Source of the DNA: Paraburkholderia sp. UYCP14C
Lineage (GTDB): Bacteria > Pseudomonadota > Gammaproteobacteria > Burkholderiales > Burkholderiaceae
Length of the DNA stretch: 64,000 nt
Assembly: GCF_004197395.1 (NCBI RefSeq)
Contig: NZ_SELS01000006.1
Location: 1 to 64,000 of the forward strand
Reading direction: 5' to 3'
Shown one piece after another: positions 37,558 to 46,304 of the stretch. Each line of letters begins with the position of its first letter. The stretch's first letter is position 1. The notes below the pieces were generated by a model, which saw only the letters and a list, made by a program, of their open reading frames with translations, searched no databases and was not told the DNA's origin. Position numbers and translations under genes: made by a program.

Positions 37558-38525
37558 TGAACCGTCCGGACCCGACCGGCCAGTCCGTGCCCAGCGAGCG
37601 CGAACGGCTCGATCTGCTCGACGTCGCGCTATTCGTGCGCGCCGCGCTGCTCGCCAACGTGTCGGCGGCGGGGCGCGAGTTCGGGTTGTCGGCGGCGGTC
37701 GCGAGCGCGCGGATCGCCCAGCTCGAAAAGCTGCTCGGCGCGCGTTTATTGCATCGGACCACGCGCCGCATCAGCCTCACCCAGGACGGTGAAGTGTTCA
37801 TGACGCGCGCCGAGGCGCTGCTCGACGCGGCCGCCGCCGCGCGCGCATCGGTCGGCCGCGCGCTGGCCGAGCCGCAGGGACGGCTACGCGTGTCGATGCC
37901 GTCTTCGTTCGGGCGCCAGCATGTGTCGCCGGTGATCAGCGAGTTTCTGCGCCGCTATCCGGGCGTGAGCGTCGATCTGCGCCTGACTGACCAGCTGGTC
38001 GATCTGGTCGACGCGGGCATCGATGTCGCGATTCGCGTCGGCGCGCTGAAGGATTCGTCGCTGGTCGCGCGACGGCTCGCGGTCAACCGCCGCGTGCTGT
38101 GCGCGTCCCCCGCGTATCTGGCCGCGCGCGGCACGCCGCATCATCCACCGGATCTCGCGCGGCACGAGTGCGTGATCCTGTCGGAGCAGCGCGACTGGCG
38201 CTTCCTGACGCCGGCCGGCCCGCTCGACGTGCGCGTGAGCGGGCGGCTCGTCACCGACAACGGCGAGGTGATTCGCGACGCGCTGCTCGCGGGCTTCGGC
38301 ATCGCGCTGAAATCGACGTGGGACGTGGCGCCTTATCTGCGCAGCGGCGAACTCGTCAGTGTGCTCGACAGCTATCCGCTCGCTGACGACGTCGCGATCT
38401 GGGCCGTGTACCCGAGCCGCGCGTTCGTGCCGCCGAAGACGCTCGCGTTCATCGACTTCGTTGCCGCGCATTTCGGCGATCCGCCGTATTGGGATCGTGA
38501 GCCGGATGCAAGGGCGGGCGCGTAG
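37557..38525 (+). CDS. LysR-family transcriptional regulator
   Basis: This 322-residue protein has the N-terminal winged helix (LDLLDVALFVRAALLANVSAAGREFGLSAAVASARIAQLEKLLGARLLHRTTRRISLTQDG, abbreviated here by its ends: residues 18-77) and a periplasmic-binding-protein-like effector domain (LRVSMPSSFGRQHVSPVI ... VDLRLTDQLVDLVDAGIDVAIRVG). No Shine-Dalgarno sequence precedes ATG 37557; the preceding bases are TTTTTCAGAATA, part of an inverted repeat. It diverges from the oxidoreductase gene, its likely target. The effector is unknown. Confidence 0.93.
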   Translation: MNRPDPTGQSVPSERERLDLLDVALFVRAALLANVSAAGREFGLSAAVASARIAQLEKLLGARLLHRTTRRISLTQDGEVFMTRAEALLDAAAAARASVGRALAEPQGRLRVSMPSSFGRQHVSPVISEFLRRYPGVSVDLRLTDQLVDLVDAGIDVAIRVGALKDSSLVARRLAVNRRVLCASPAYLAARGTPHHPPDLARHECVILSEQRDWRFLTPAGPLDVRVSGRLVTDNGEVIRDALLAGFGIALKSTWDVAPYLRSGELVSVLDSYPLADDVAIWAVYPSRAFVPPKTLAFIDFVAAHFGDPPYWDREPDARAGA

Positions 38526-38548
38526 GCGCCACGCCTGGGTACGCGGCG

Positions 38549-38863
38549 TCAGCGCTTGCCGCCCTTCGCACCGCGCTGCTTGCGATCCGAGTTCACATCG
38601 GTATGCGAGTCGTTCTGCGTGCGCTGCTGATACTCGTCGCCGCCGCGGCGGTCGGTATCCTGCAGTCCATGCTCGAGATCCTCATGCGCCTGCTTGCCGA
38701 CATGGCGCGGCGCGTCCTCGTGCTGCGACTCCGGATGCTGATCGGTTTCATGCGGCAGCGGCGCCCCAGCTTCCTGCAATGTCTTCGGGTGCTTGCTTGT
38801 ATGCGGGTCGGCTGGCGGCTTCGCTTGCCGGTCGCCATCTGTTGATTGCGGCAGGGTTTTCAT
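38549..38863 (-). CDS. Small hydrophilic, probably disordered protein (hydrophilin-like)
   Basis: This 104-residue protein is dominated by Asp, Glu, Lys, Arg, His, Gln, Thr and Pro. It has 9 Gly (8.7 percent), a single Tyr, and no Cys, Trp, Phe or Ile, so it has no plausible hydrophobic core. High hydrophilicity with more than 6 percent Gly fits the hydrophilin definition (proteins linked to water-deficit tolerance). AGGAG lies seven nucleotides before the ATG. It is 87 bp downstream of ligD on the same strand and may be cotranscribed with the end-joining genes. Function is inference. Confidence 0.75.
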   Translation of the reverse strand: MKTLPQSTDGDRQAKPPADPHTSKHPKTLQEAGAPLPHETDQHPESQHEDAPRHVGKQAHEDLEHGLQDTDRRGGDEYQQRTQNDSHTDVNSDRKQRGAKGGKR

Positions 38864-38950
38864 TCGATTACTCCTTCGCGAATCGCGTTCGCGCGCCGGG
38901 AGCGCACGGTGAATTCGCGGGTTGAATCCAGCGATGTGAACGAGCGCTCA

Positions 38951-41767
38951 TCACGCGACGCCCAGCCGTTTTTTCATCGCGGCGGTGAGGCGCTGACGCG
39001 TCTTCGCATAGTCGGCCCACGGGTCGTTTTTGAGGCCGTCCACGCGCTCGTGGAGGTTGCGGATGTTCCATTGATCGCCGCTCGTCGTGCTGTCCAGTTC
39101 GTCCCACGCGAGCGGCACCGATACGCCGAGCCCCGGCCGCGCGCGCGCCGAGAATGCAGCCACCGTGCTCGAGCCGCGGTTGTTGCGCAGATAGTCGATG
39201 AAAATCTTCTTCTTGCGATTCTGCGCGCCCATCTTTGCGCTGAAGTACTTCGGCAGCGTCGCCGCCATATGCTGCGCGACCGCCTGCGAGAAATCCTTCA
39301 CTTCGTCCCAGCCGGCCTGCTTCGCGAGCGGCACGACCACGTGCAAGCCCTTGCCGCCGCTCGTCTTGCAGAACGACTTCAGGCCCAGTTCGTCGAGCAG
39401 CGAGCGGGTCAGTTGCGCGGCCTCGATCATGCGATCCCAGCCGAGCGACGGGTCCGGGTCGAGGTCGAACACCATGCGATCGGGCTTTTCGATATTCGAC
39501 GCGACCGCATTCCAGGTGTGAAATTCGACGGTACCCATCTGCGCGCAGCCGACCAGCGCGGCGAGCGTGTCGACCGTGATCAGCGGCGGATGGCCGGGAT
39601 CGAGTCCCTCGTGCTGCGTGACGTGCGGAATTGACAGCTTCTGGCTGTGCTTCTGGAAGAACAACTCGCCGCCGATATCGTCGGGCGCGCGCACCAGCGC
39701 GACCGGCCGCTCGCGCAGATGCGGCAGCATCCAATCGGCGATTGATTCGTAGTACTGCACCAGTTCGAGCTTGCTGGCGCCGCTGCTCCTGTCGATCACG
39801 CGATCGGGATGCGAGATGCGCACGCCGGCAATTTCGCTCTGTGCGCGCGCGCGTGTCGCCGTGGTACGGGCGGGCGCGCTGTCCGCAGCGGCAGTCCTCG
39901 CGGTGCCGGCGGTCTTCCTCGCCGCGCGCTTTTTCGGCACGCCCGTTTGCCGCGCATCGTCCGCGGCGGTTTCGGTTTGCTGTTGCACGTCGGCTCCTTG
40001 TCGGGCGGTTTCCCTGACGATCTGGCGCGCCGGTTTGTCGTCGCGCAGGCTGACGAACGACGCCTGACGCACGATGCCGTCGCTCGTCCATTCGGCGAAG
40101 TCGCATTCGGCGACGAGCACCGGCTCGACCCAATGGACGGGCGTGCGGCTGCGCTCGCGCGGCGCGCTCGCGAACGGCATGTGCTTGCTCGCGTGCGCGT
40201 CGAGCGCCTGTTTGACCGAGCGCAGCAGCGCGGCGTCGAAGCCGGTGCCGACACGCCCCGCGTACTGCAGACGGCCGTCGCCGTCGTAGACGCCGAGCAG
40301 CAGCGCGCCGAACGCCGCGCGGCTACCGGCCGGCTCGGAGTAGCCGCCGATCACGAACTCCTGGCGGCGCCGGCATTTCAGCTTGATCCACAACGGCGAG
40401 CGGCCTGACGCATAGCTGCTGTCACGCCGCTTGCCGATGATGCCTTCGAGTCCCATCTCGCACGCGCTCTTGAGCAGTTCGTCGGCACTGAAATCGAAAT
40501 CGTTCGAAAAGCGCAGCACCCGATCGTCGACGCCTTCGAGCAGCGCGCGCAAGATCGCGCGGCGCTGTTCGAGCGGTACGCCGCGCAGGTCGTAGCCGTT
40601 CAGGAACGGCAGATCGAACAGATAGACCACGATGTCCTGCGGGCGATGCGCATCGAACGCGTTTTGCAGCAACTGGAAGCTCGGCACATCGCGTTCATCG
40701 AGCACGACCGCTTCGCCGTCGAGCCATGCGCTTTGCAGATCGAGGCCCGCGAAGGCCTCGATCTGCTTGCTGAACCTGGTGGTCCAGTCGTTGCCGTTGC
40801 GGGTGAAAACGCTGACGGCACGGCCCTTCGCTGTCGATGCGTGGTCGATGCGCGCGAGCACGCGGTAGCCGTCGAACTTGATTTCGTATAGCCAGTTCTC
40901 GCCTGGCGGCGCGGTGTCGACGAGCGTCGCCAGCTCCGGTGTCAGGCTCGCGGGCAACGCGGCTTTGACCGCGCCTTCTATCGATGGTGATGCCGCGAGT
41001 TCGCGTAGCGACTGCGCGCTGCGCGTCGAGACGATGTCGGGGCGTTTGGGATCGGCGGCGCGGCGCGACGATGCGGATGTCGCCGGCTTGCCTGCGCTCG
41101 TGGCTTTGCCGTCGCTCGGCGCTTGCGTGTGCACATTCGATTGTTTCGCTTTCCTGCCTTTCGAAGCCCCGTCGGTCAGCACGCTACCGGGCAGCTCTTT
41201 CAGTACGTCATAGTCGCTTTCGTCGCGCGCTGCTTCGTCGCGCTCCTTGATCAGCAGCCATTGCTCCTTGTCGCCGCTGCCGGGCATATGGCTGCGAACG
41301 AGCGTCCAGCCGCCGTGCAGCTTCTGGCCGTGCAGATGAAACTTGAGCTTGCCGGCCGCGTACGACCGCGCGGCTTCGGCCGCGCCGCCGGCCGGCTCCC
41401 ATGTGCCGCGATCCCACACGATCACGGTACCGGCGCCGTAGTTGCCGGGCGGAATCTCGCCCTCGAACGTACCGTATTCGAGCGGATGGTCCTCGACGTG
41501 CACCGCGAGCCGCTTGACCGACGGGTCGAGGCTCGGTCCCTTCGGAATCGCCCACGACAGCAGCGCGCCGTTCAGTTCGAGCCGGAAGTCGTAGTGCAGA
41601 CGCCGCGCGTCGTGCTCCTGGATCACGTAGGACAGCGTGGCCGGCGCGGCGCGGCTCGCGCTCCTGCCGGTCCTGGCCGCGGCGCGCTTGCGGGTCGCCG
41701 CACCGGCCGGCTCCGGTGTGTCCTCGAAGCGGCGCTTGCGATGATAGAGGTCGAGTCGTTCGTTCAC
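38951..41767 (-). CDS. ligD: Multifunctional DNA ligase D (phosphoesterase-ligase-polymerase)
   Basis: This 938-residue protein carries the three activities of bacterial non-homologous end joining in the Pseudomonas order. The 3'-phosphoesterase is first (about 45-180; QEHDARRLHYDFRLEL, HVEDHPLEYGTFEGEIPPGNYGAG). The ATP-dependent ligase follows, with adenylated Lys K297 in YEIKFDGYR. After an Ala/Lys/Arg-rich linker comes the primase-like polymerase with metal-binding D768/D770 in VFDLDPDP and KTSGGKGLHVVVPL. Start GTG 41767 has GGAG eight nucleotides upstream. ku lies 71 bp upstream on the same strand, so the two act and are probably expressed together. Confidence 0.96.
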   Translation of the reverse strand: MNERLDLYHRKRRFEDTPEPAGAATRKRAAARTGRSASRAAPATLSYVIQEHDARRLHYDFRLELNGALLSWAIPKGPSLDPSVKRLAVHVEDHPLEYGTFEGEIPPGNYGAGTVIVWDRGTWEPAGGAAEAARSYAAGKLKFHLHGQKLHGGWTLVRSHMPGSGDKEQWLLIKERDEAARDESDYDVLKELPGSVLTDGASKGRKAKQSNVHTQAPSDGKATSAGKPATSASSRRAADPKRPDIVSTRSAQSLRELAASPSIEGAVKAALPASLTPELATLVDTAPPGENWLYEIKFDGYRVLARIDHASTAKGRAVSVFTRNGNDWTTRFSKQIEAFAGLDLQSAWLDGEAVVLDERDVPSFQLLQNAFDAHRPQDIVVYLFDLPFLNGYDLRGVPLEQRRAILRALLEGVDDRVLRFSNDFDFSADELLKSACEMGLEGIIGKRRDSSYASGRSPLWIKLKCRRRQEFVIGGYSEPAGSRAAFGALLLGVYDGDGRLQYAGRVGTGFDAALLRSVKQALDAHASKHMPFASAPRERSRTPVHWVEPVLVAECDFAEWTSDGIVRQASFVSLRDDKPARQIVRETARQGADVQQQTETAADDARQTGVPKKRAARKTAGTARTAAADSAPARTTATRARAQSEIAGVRISHPDRVIDRSSGASKLELVQYYESIADWMLPHLRERPVALVRAPDDIGGELFFQKHSQKLSIPHVTQHEGLDPGHPPLITVDTLAALVGCAQMGTVEFHTWNAVASNIEKPDRMVFDLDPDPSLGWDRMIEAAQLTRSLLDELGLKSFCKTSGGKGLHVVVPLAKQAGWDEVKDFSQAVAQHMAATLPKYFSAKMGAQNRKKKIFIDYLRNNRGSSTVAAFSARARPGLGVSVPLAWDELDSTTSGDQWNIRNLHERVDGLKNDPWADYAKTRQRLTAAMKKRLGVA

Positions 41768-41838
41768 GGCGATGACTCCGGTGCGTTGTGTGCGCGTTTG
41801 TGTGTGCGTTGAGTGCGATAGGCGGGTCGTGCGTGCAC

Positions 41839-42852
41839 TCAAGCCGCCGCGCGCCGTTTGCGCGGTGTTGCCGTGGTTCTGGTTGCGGCGCGGCCGCTGC
41901 TGCCGCTGCTGCCGCTGCGACTGCGCGCCGTGCCTGCAGCGCGAGCCTTTTTACGCGCGGGGGCGCTCGCCGCTGCATCGGACTCGGCTTCGCGATCGGC
42001 CTTGTGCTCGTCCTCGTCGGCGGTGCGCTGGCGGTGTGTGGCCGCCTGCTTGCCCTTGCCCTGGCCGAGGCTGCGTTTGAGCAGATCGGACAGATCGAGA
42101 ATGTCGGCGGATTTGCGCGACCCGTGCGGCGTTTCGACTTCGGTGACCTCCTCGGTCTTGCCCGCCCGGACCTTGCGCTCGACCAACGCCATGATGTCGT
42201 CGCGAAACGTATCGTGATACTGCATCGGGTCCCACGTCTCGCTCATGTCGTCGATCAGCTTTTTCGCCATGTCGAGCTCTTTCGCCGACACGCCGGCGGC
42301 CTTCATGCCTTCAGGGGGCACCTTGAATTCGTCGAGACCGCGCACCTCGTTGGCCCAGCGCAGCGTATTCAGCGCGAGCATCGGACCGAGCGGAATCAGC
42401 GCCGCCAGATGCTGCTTGTTGTGCAGCACGACACTCGCGACGCCGATCTTGCCCGCTGCCTTCATCGCCTCGCGCAATAGCGCATAGACCTTTTCGCCCT
42501 TGCGGTCCGGCGTCAGGAAATACGGTGTATCGAGATAGAGAAAGGAGATGTCGGGCGCGTCGACGAACGCGAGGATCTCGACCGTCTGCGTCGATTCGGG
42601 GTTCGCCGAGCGGATTTCGTCGTCCGACATCACGACGTAGTGGTCCTTCTCGTACTCGAAGCCGCGCACGATGTTGTCGCGGCTCACGTCCTTGCCGGTG
42701 CGCTTGTTGATCTGCTTGTAGCCGATCGGGTCGATCGTGCGCTTGTCGAGCAGATTGAAGCCGACCTTCTCCGACTGCGTCGCCGGATAGAGTTGCACCG
42801 GTACATGGACGAGCCCGAAACTGATTGCGCCTTTCCAGATCATGTGTGCCAT
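41839..42852 (-). CDS. ku: Non-homologous end-joining protein Ku
   Basis: This 337-residue protein forms a homodimeric ring on DNA ends and recruits LigD. The Ku core runs from MIWKGAISFGLVHVPVQLYPA to about residue 260 (LDMAKKLIDDMSETWDPMQYHDTFRDD). The C-terminal 75 residues are a disordered tail rich in Arg, Lys, Ala, Ser and Thr (ending ATPRKRRAAA), the kind of basic extension that gives extra DNA binding in some bacterial Ku proteins. It is first in the ku-ligD unit; a P450 gene lies 199 bp upstream on the same strand. Confidence 0.96.
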   Translation of the reverse strand: MAHMIWKGAISFGLVHVPVQLYPATQSEKVGFNLLDKRTIDPIGYKQINKRTGKDVSRDNIVRGFEYEKDHYVVMSDDEIRSANPESTQTVEILAFVDAPDISFLYLDTPYFLTPDRKGEKVYALLREAMKAAGKIGVASVVLHNKQHLAALIPLGPMLALNTLRWANEVRGLDEFKVPPEGMKAAGVSAKELDMAKKLIDDMSETWDPMQYHDTFRDDIMALVERKVRAGKTEEVTEVETPHGSRKSADILDLSDLLKRSLGQGKGKQAATHRQRTADEDEHKADREAESDAAASAPARKKARAAGTARSRSGSSGSSGRAATRTTATPRKRRAAA

Positions 42853-43051
42853 CGCGCTCCCCTGTCCCCTCGCCCTGAGATATCCAGCGAAGCAGCAAGC
42901 GTGCCCGTGTTTTCAGCGCGCATGATGCTGCTGCCATGTGTAAAGCATCGGCTGATCGGTCCGGCGGCGTGCCATCACGGGCTGTAAGTATTGCGACGCG
43001 TCGGCAAAACCTACGGCTTGCTTTGTGCACGCGGTCTACGCGGAGGTCGCA

Positions 43052-44287
43052 TCAAGGCTCGAGCACGACCGGCACCGATGCAAAGCCGCGAAACCGCACG
43101 CGCCCGCCCCGCGTCGGCTCGCCATCGACGCGATACGCCGGGAAGCGCTGCACGAAGCGCCCGATCGCAATCCGCGCCTCCAGCCGCGCCAGCGACAAGC
43201 CCGCGCACTGATGAATCCCGAAGCCGAACGAAAGATGCCGGTTCGGATCGCGGCGGATGTCGAAGCGGTCCGGATCGGCGAACTGCTCCGGATCGCGATT
43301 GGCCGCGCCGATGCACAACGTGACCGGCGTGCCGCGCGCGACCGCGACGCCGCCGATCTCGGTGTCGACGGTGGTCATGCGGTTGCCGAGCTGGTTCGAA
43401 CTCTCGAAGCGCAAACACTCCTCGACCGCGCTGCCGATCAACTCGGGCTCGCGCAGCAGCGCGGCACGCTCGCCGGGCCATTCGCTCAGCGTGACGAGGC
43501 CGTTGCCGATCAGGTTGGTGGTCGTTTCATGCCCGGCGTTCAGGATGAAAATGCAGTTCTGCAGCAGTTCGGCTTCCGATAGCTGCTCGTCCGGCCCCTC
43601 CCCCTGAATCAGCCGAGTCAGCACGTCGTGCTGCGGATCGCCCGGTTCGCGGCGGCGTCGTGTGACGAGGCCGCGCAGGTAGTCGACGAATTCGCTGACC
43701 GCGCGATTGCCGCGCTCCAACTGCGCGTCGGTGAGCGACGGCTCGAGCGCGCCGAGGATCGCGAGCGACCAGTCGCGCAGCGGCGCGCGCTCGTCGTGCG
43801 GCACGTCGAGCAGATTACCGATCACCTCGACCGGAATCGCCGACGCGAACTGCCCGATCAGATCGATACGCCCGCGGTGCGCGGCCGCATCGAGCAGGCC
43901 GTCGACGAGCCGGATCAGCGCGGGCTCCATCGCCGCGATCGCGCGCGCGGTCAGCGCGCCGGCGATCAGCTTGCGCACACGCGTGTGGCGCGGCGGATCG
44001 TTGAACACGAGGCTCGTGGTGTGATGCGCGTACAGCGGCGAGTCGCCGTATTTCGGCCGGAACTCGACGGTCTTGTCGGAACTGAAGGTCTTCGGGTCGC
44101 GGTAGACCGCCTGCACGTCGCGAAAGCGCGTCAGAAACAGCGACCCGTCCGGCATGCGCCTGATCGGCTCGTAGCTGCGCAGTGCGTGATAGACCGGATA
44201 GGGATCGGCGTAGAACGCCGGACTTAGATGACGCAGATCGAAGTCGCGGACAAGAGAGGATGCGTCGCTGGTGGATGCCGGGGTCAT
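43052..44287 (-). CDS. Cytochrome P450
   Basis: This 411-residue soluble bacterial P450 has the I-helix oxygen-binding motif AGHETTTN, the K-helix ExxR in VEECLRFES, and the haem-binding loop FGFGIHQCAG with the axial ligand C361. ATG 44287 has GGAG seven nucleotides upstream; longer in-frame starts lie in poorly biased sequence. No ferredoxin or ferredoxin reductase gene is adjacent, so redox partners must come from elsewhere. The substrate is unknown. It is divergent from serB and precedes ku on the same strand, but nothing links its function to end joining. Confidence 0.93.
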   Translation of the reverse strand: MTPASTSDASSLVRDFDLRHLSPAFYADPYPVYHALRSYEPIRRMPDGSLFLTRFRDVQAVYRDPKTFSSDKTVEFRPKYGDSPLYAHHTTSLVFNDPPRHTRVRKLIAGALTARAIAAMEPALIRLVDGLLDAAAHRGRIDLIGQFASAIPVEVIGNLLDVPHDERAPLRDWSLAILGALEPSLTDAQLERGNRAVSEFVDYLRGLVTRRRREPGDPQHDVLTRLIQGEGPDEQLSEAELLQNCIFILNAGHETTTNLIGNGLVTLSEWPGERAALLREPELIGSAVEECLRFESSNQLGNRMTTVDTEIGGVAVARGTPVTLCIGAANRDPEQFADPDRFDIRRDPNRHLSFGFGIHQCAGLSLARLEARIAIGRFVQRFPAYRVDGEPTRGGRVRFRGFASVPVVLEP

Positions 44288-44523
44288 GCGTTGTCTCCGT
44301 GGGACGTCTTGTTGCGCCCGTTGGGGGTGGTGGGTTCGTGTGACCGTATTGGTTCGGCCTGTTCCCGGCCTGTTCCATTGTGGCGATGCGCCGGACGCCG
44401 GCTTCAGCCAACGCGACGACTGCACCACACGCTTCGATGCGTCAGTATGAACCGCGCGCTGCCAGAGCGCACGGCAAACCCGCCCGCTCAGGCCGCCTGC
44501 GATGGCGCGGCGCACAGAACCGA

Positions 44524-44529
44524 TACAAT
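44524..44529 (+). promoter_or_regulatory. serB: Candidate -10 box of serB
   Basis: TACAAT lies 55 bp upstream of the serB ATG in the 296-bp gap between the divergent P450 and serB genes. No clear -35 hexamer is seen. Confidence 0.4.
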
Positions 44530-44583
44530 AGCGGGATTTTCCGCGCACCACGCGCCTCTTTCTTCCCGCGTCACTGGTCGTCC

Positions 44584-45423
44584 ATGAACCTCGTCATTCA
44601 AAGCGTCGCCCCCCTTTCCGCCGACCACCACAAAACGCTCGTCGCGCTCGCGCGCGGCTCGCACGCCGCCCTCATCGACGAGAACGCGATTCGCATCGCC
44701 GACGCGAATCTCGCGCAACGTGCCGACGTCGAAGCGTATTGCTACACGCATCAACTCGATTACGCGTTTGTCGAAGCCGGCCGCCAGTTGCGCGACTTCG
44801 GCCTCGTTGCGATGGACATGGATTCGACGCTGATCACGATCGAGTGCATCGACGAGATCGCCGATTTCTGCGGGCTCAAAGCCGAAGTCGCGGCGATTAC
44901 CGAGGCAGCGATGCGCGGCGAGATCAAAGACTTCAACGAGAGCTTGACGCGTCGCGTCGCACTGCTGAAAGGGCTCGACGCCGGCGCGCTCGAGCGCGTG
45001 TACGAAGAGCGGCTGCAGTTGTCGCCGGGCGCCGAACGCATGCTGGCCGGCGCGAAACAGGCGGGCCTGAAAACGCTGCTCGTGTCGGGCGGCTTCACGT
45101 TCTTCACCGCGAAGCTGAAGGCGCGCCTCGGCCTCGATTTCACGCATGCGAACACGCTTGAAATTGTTGACGGCAAGCTGACGGGCAACGTGATTGGCGA
45201 GATCGTCAATGCCGACGTGAAAGCGCGCACGCTGCGCGAAACCTGCGCGACGCTTGGCATCGAACCGTCGCGCGCGATTGCGATGGGCGACGGCTCGAAC
45301 GACCTGAAAATGATGGCCGAAGCGGGACTTTCCGTGGCGTTCCGTGCGAAGCCGGTGGTGCGGGAAGCAGCCAGCGTGTCGTTCAATTTCGTTGGACTGG
45401 ACGGCTTGCTGCGGTTGGTTTGA
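44584..45423 (+). CDS. serB: Phosphoserine phosphatase
   Basis: This 279-residue HAD-family enzyme catalyses the last step of serine synthesis. An N-terminal region of about 70 residues precedes the HAD core. The nucleophile motif is VAMDMDSTLITIECIDE (D78, D80), motif II is LLVSGGFTFFT and motif III is MGDGSNDLKMM. ATG 44584 is chosen because the frame upstream of it has no coding bias. It is followed by a stem-loop without a T-run. Confidence 0.95.
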   Translation: MNLVIQSVAPLSADHHKTLVALARGSHAALIDENAIRIADANLAQRADVEAYCYTHQLDYAFVEAGRQLRDFGLVAMDMDSTLITIECIDEIADFCGLKAEVAAITEAAMRGEIKDFNESLTRRVALLKGLDAGALERVYEERLQLSPGAERMLAGAKQAGLKTLLVSGGFTFFTAKLKARLGLDFTHANTLEIVDGKLTGNVIGEIVNADVKARTLRETCATLGIEPSRAIAMGDGSNDLKMMAEAGLSVAFRAKPVVREAASVSFNFVGLDGLLRLV

Positions 45424-45442
45424 GGCTGATGCTCGAGGGGTC

Positions 45443-45478
45443 CGCTATCGCGTCGGCATGACGACCGACGCGCTAGCG
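45443..45478 (+). terminator. Hairpin downstream of serB
   Basis: CGCTATCGCGTCGG (45443-45456) pairs with CCGACGCGCTAGCG (45465-45478) with one mismatch and an 8-nt loop. It begins 20 bp after the serB stop and lies just past the end of the convergent small gene. No T-run follows on the plus strand. Confidence 0.6.
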
Positions 45479-45488
45479 AACCGCGGCG

Positions 45489-45620
45489 CTATTTGTTGAA
45501 AATGGCCAACAGGAACACGGGCACCGTGCAGATGGCAATCAGGATATTAAAGATCAGCAAGCCCTTCATGATGCGGTCGTGATTCTTGCCTATTTCCAAC
45601 GACAGGATGAATTGCTTCAT
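45489..45620 (-). CDS. 43-residue putative membrane protein
   Basis: A short frame starts at ATG 45620, preceded by GGAGGAGCTT at ideal distance, and ends at TAG 45489. It begins MKQFILSLEIGKNHDRIMKG and continues with one hydrophobic span (about residues 20-41; LLIFNILIAICTVPVFLLAI) and a short Asn-Lys end. The codon choice is less GC-rich than neighbours. It lies 51 bp downstream of a gene for a 149-residue membrane protein on the same strand, so the two probably form an operon. No family was recognised. Confidence 0.7.
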   Translation of the reverse strand: MKQFILSLEIGKNHDRIMKGLLIFNILIAICTVPVFLLAIFNK

Positions 45621-45671
45621 AAGCTCCTCCACAAGACGGAACAAGTATAAGAGCTGCACTATCCAATAAAA

Positions 45672-46121
45672 CTAATTCAGGCAAATGTGCAGGGCCGTGG
45701 ATCGAAACGCCGCGAGGCAAATCGTGAAAATCGACGTGCGTAGCGCTCCCCGTGATATCGCGCCAACCATGGGTTCGGTCTGCCTGGCATCAATAGCGGT
45801 GGCGAAGCTGTCTTGCCGCGCGTTGAGCAAGCACACCATCACTGCGATGGAACAGGTGAATGCCAACCCGCAAAACACAACGATCCCCAGCACAAGCATC
45901 GACGTCGCCTCGCTGCCCTGCTCCAATGCCGTCACTGCCTCGTAGATCGCGGCGGCGCACACTCCGATCGCACACCAGAACAGTTGGCCGTCTTGCACCG
46001 ACGCCGCGATCATCGCCCTAGCAACGCGCCAGCCATACGCGGGCGCGACGAGCGCAAGCGTCAAGATCGGCCCGGCAATCGGCACCGTCAGATTCAGCAA
46101 CAGCCAGAAGAAAAGATTCAT
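45672..46121 (-). CDS. Putative inner-membrane protein of unknown function
   Basis: This 149-residue protein has about three hydrophobic segments: an N-terminal one (NLFFWLLLNLTVPIAGPILTLALVAPAYG), a middle one (LFWCAIGVCAAAIYEAV) and SMLVLGIVVFCGLAFTCSIAVMVCLL. A polar segment follows, then a short hydrophobic C-terminus with Cys. GGAGGGG lies upstream of the ATG. G+C and codon bias are lower than average for the window. It is likely cotranscribed with the 43-residue membrane protein gene downstream and is separated from metC by a strong terminator. Confidence 0.75.
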   Translation of the reverse strand: MNLFFWLLLNLTVPIAGPILTLALVAPAYGWRVARAMIAASVQDGQLFWCAIGVCAAAIYEAVTALEQGSEATSMLVLGIVVFCGLAFTCSIAVMVCLLNARQDSFATAIDARQTEPMVGAISRGALRTSIFTICLAAFRSTALHICLN

Positions 46122-46233
46122 CCAGGCCCCTCCAAAAGCGCGGCAACGTTATTCGGCAATGACACGATCGTAGCGTCGCGAAGCGGCATCGAACATTCGG
46201 CCAAACGGTCAGGTTTGCTTGATACTTCGGGCA

Positions 46234-46270
46234 AAGAAAAAGCCCGCCGGGAACGCATCCCGGCGGGCTT
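46234..46270 (-). terminator. Rho-independent terminator of metC
   Basis: The perfect 13-bp stem AAGCCCGCCGGGA/TCCCGGCGGGCTT with a 5-nt loop is followed on the minus strand by TTTTTCTTT. It begins about 35 bp after the metC stop. Confidence 0.93.
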
Positions 46271-46304
46271 CTCGAACCACCGAATCGAACAGGGCTTACG
46301 CGCG

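Noticed and set aside
43052-44287. P450 as part of a biosynthetic cluster
   Set aside because: Neighbouring genes (serB, ku) are housekeeping or repair genes; no ferredoxin, synthase or transporter is adjacent.
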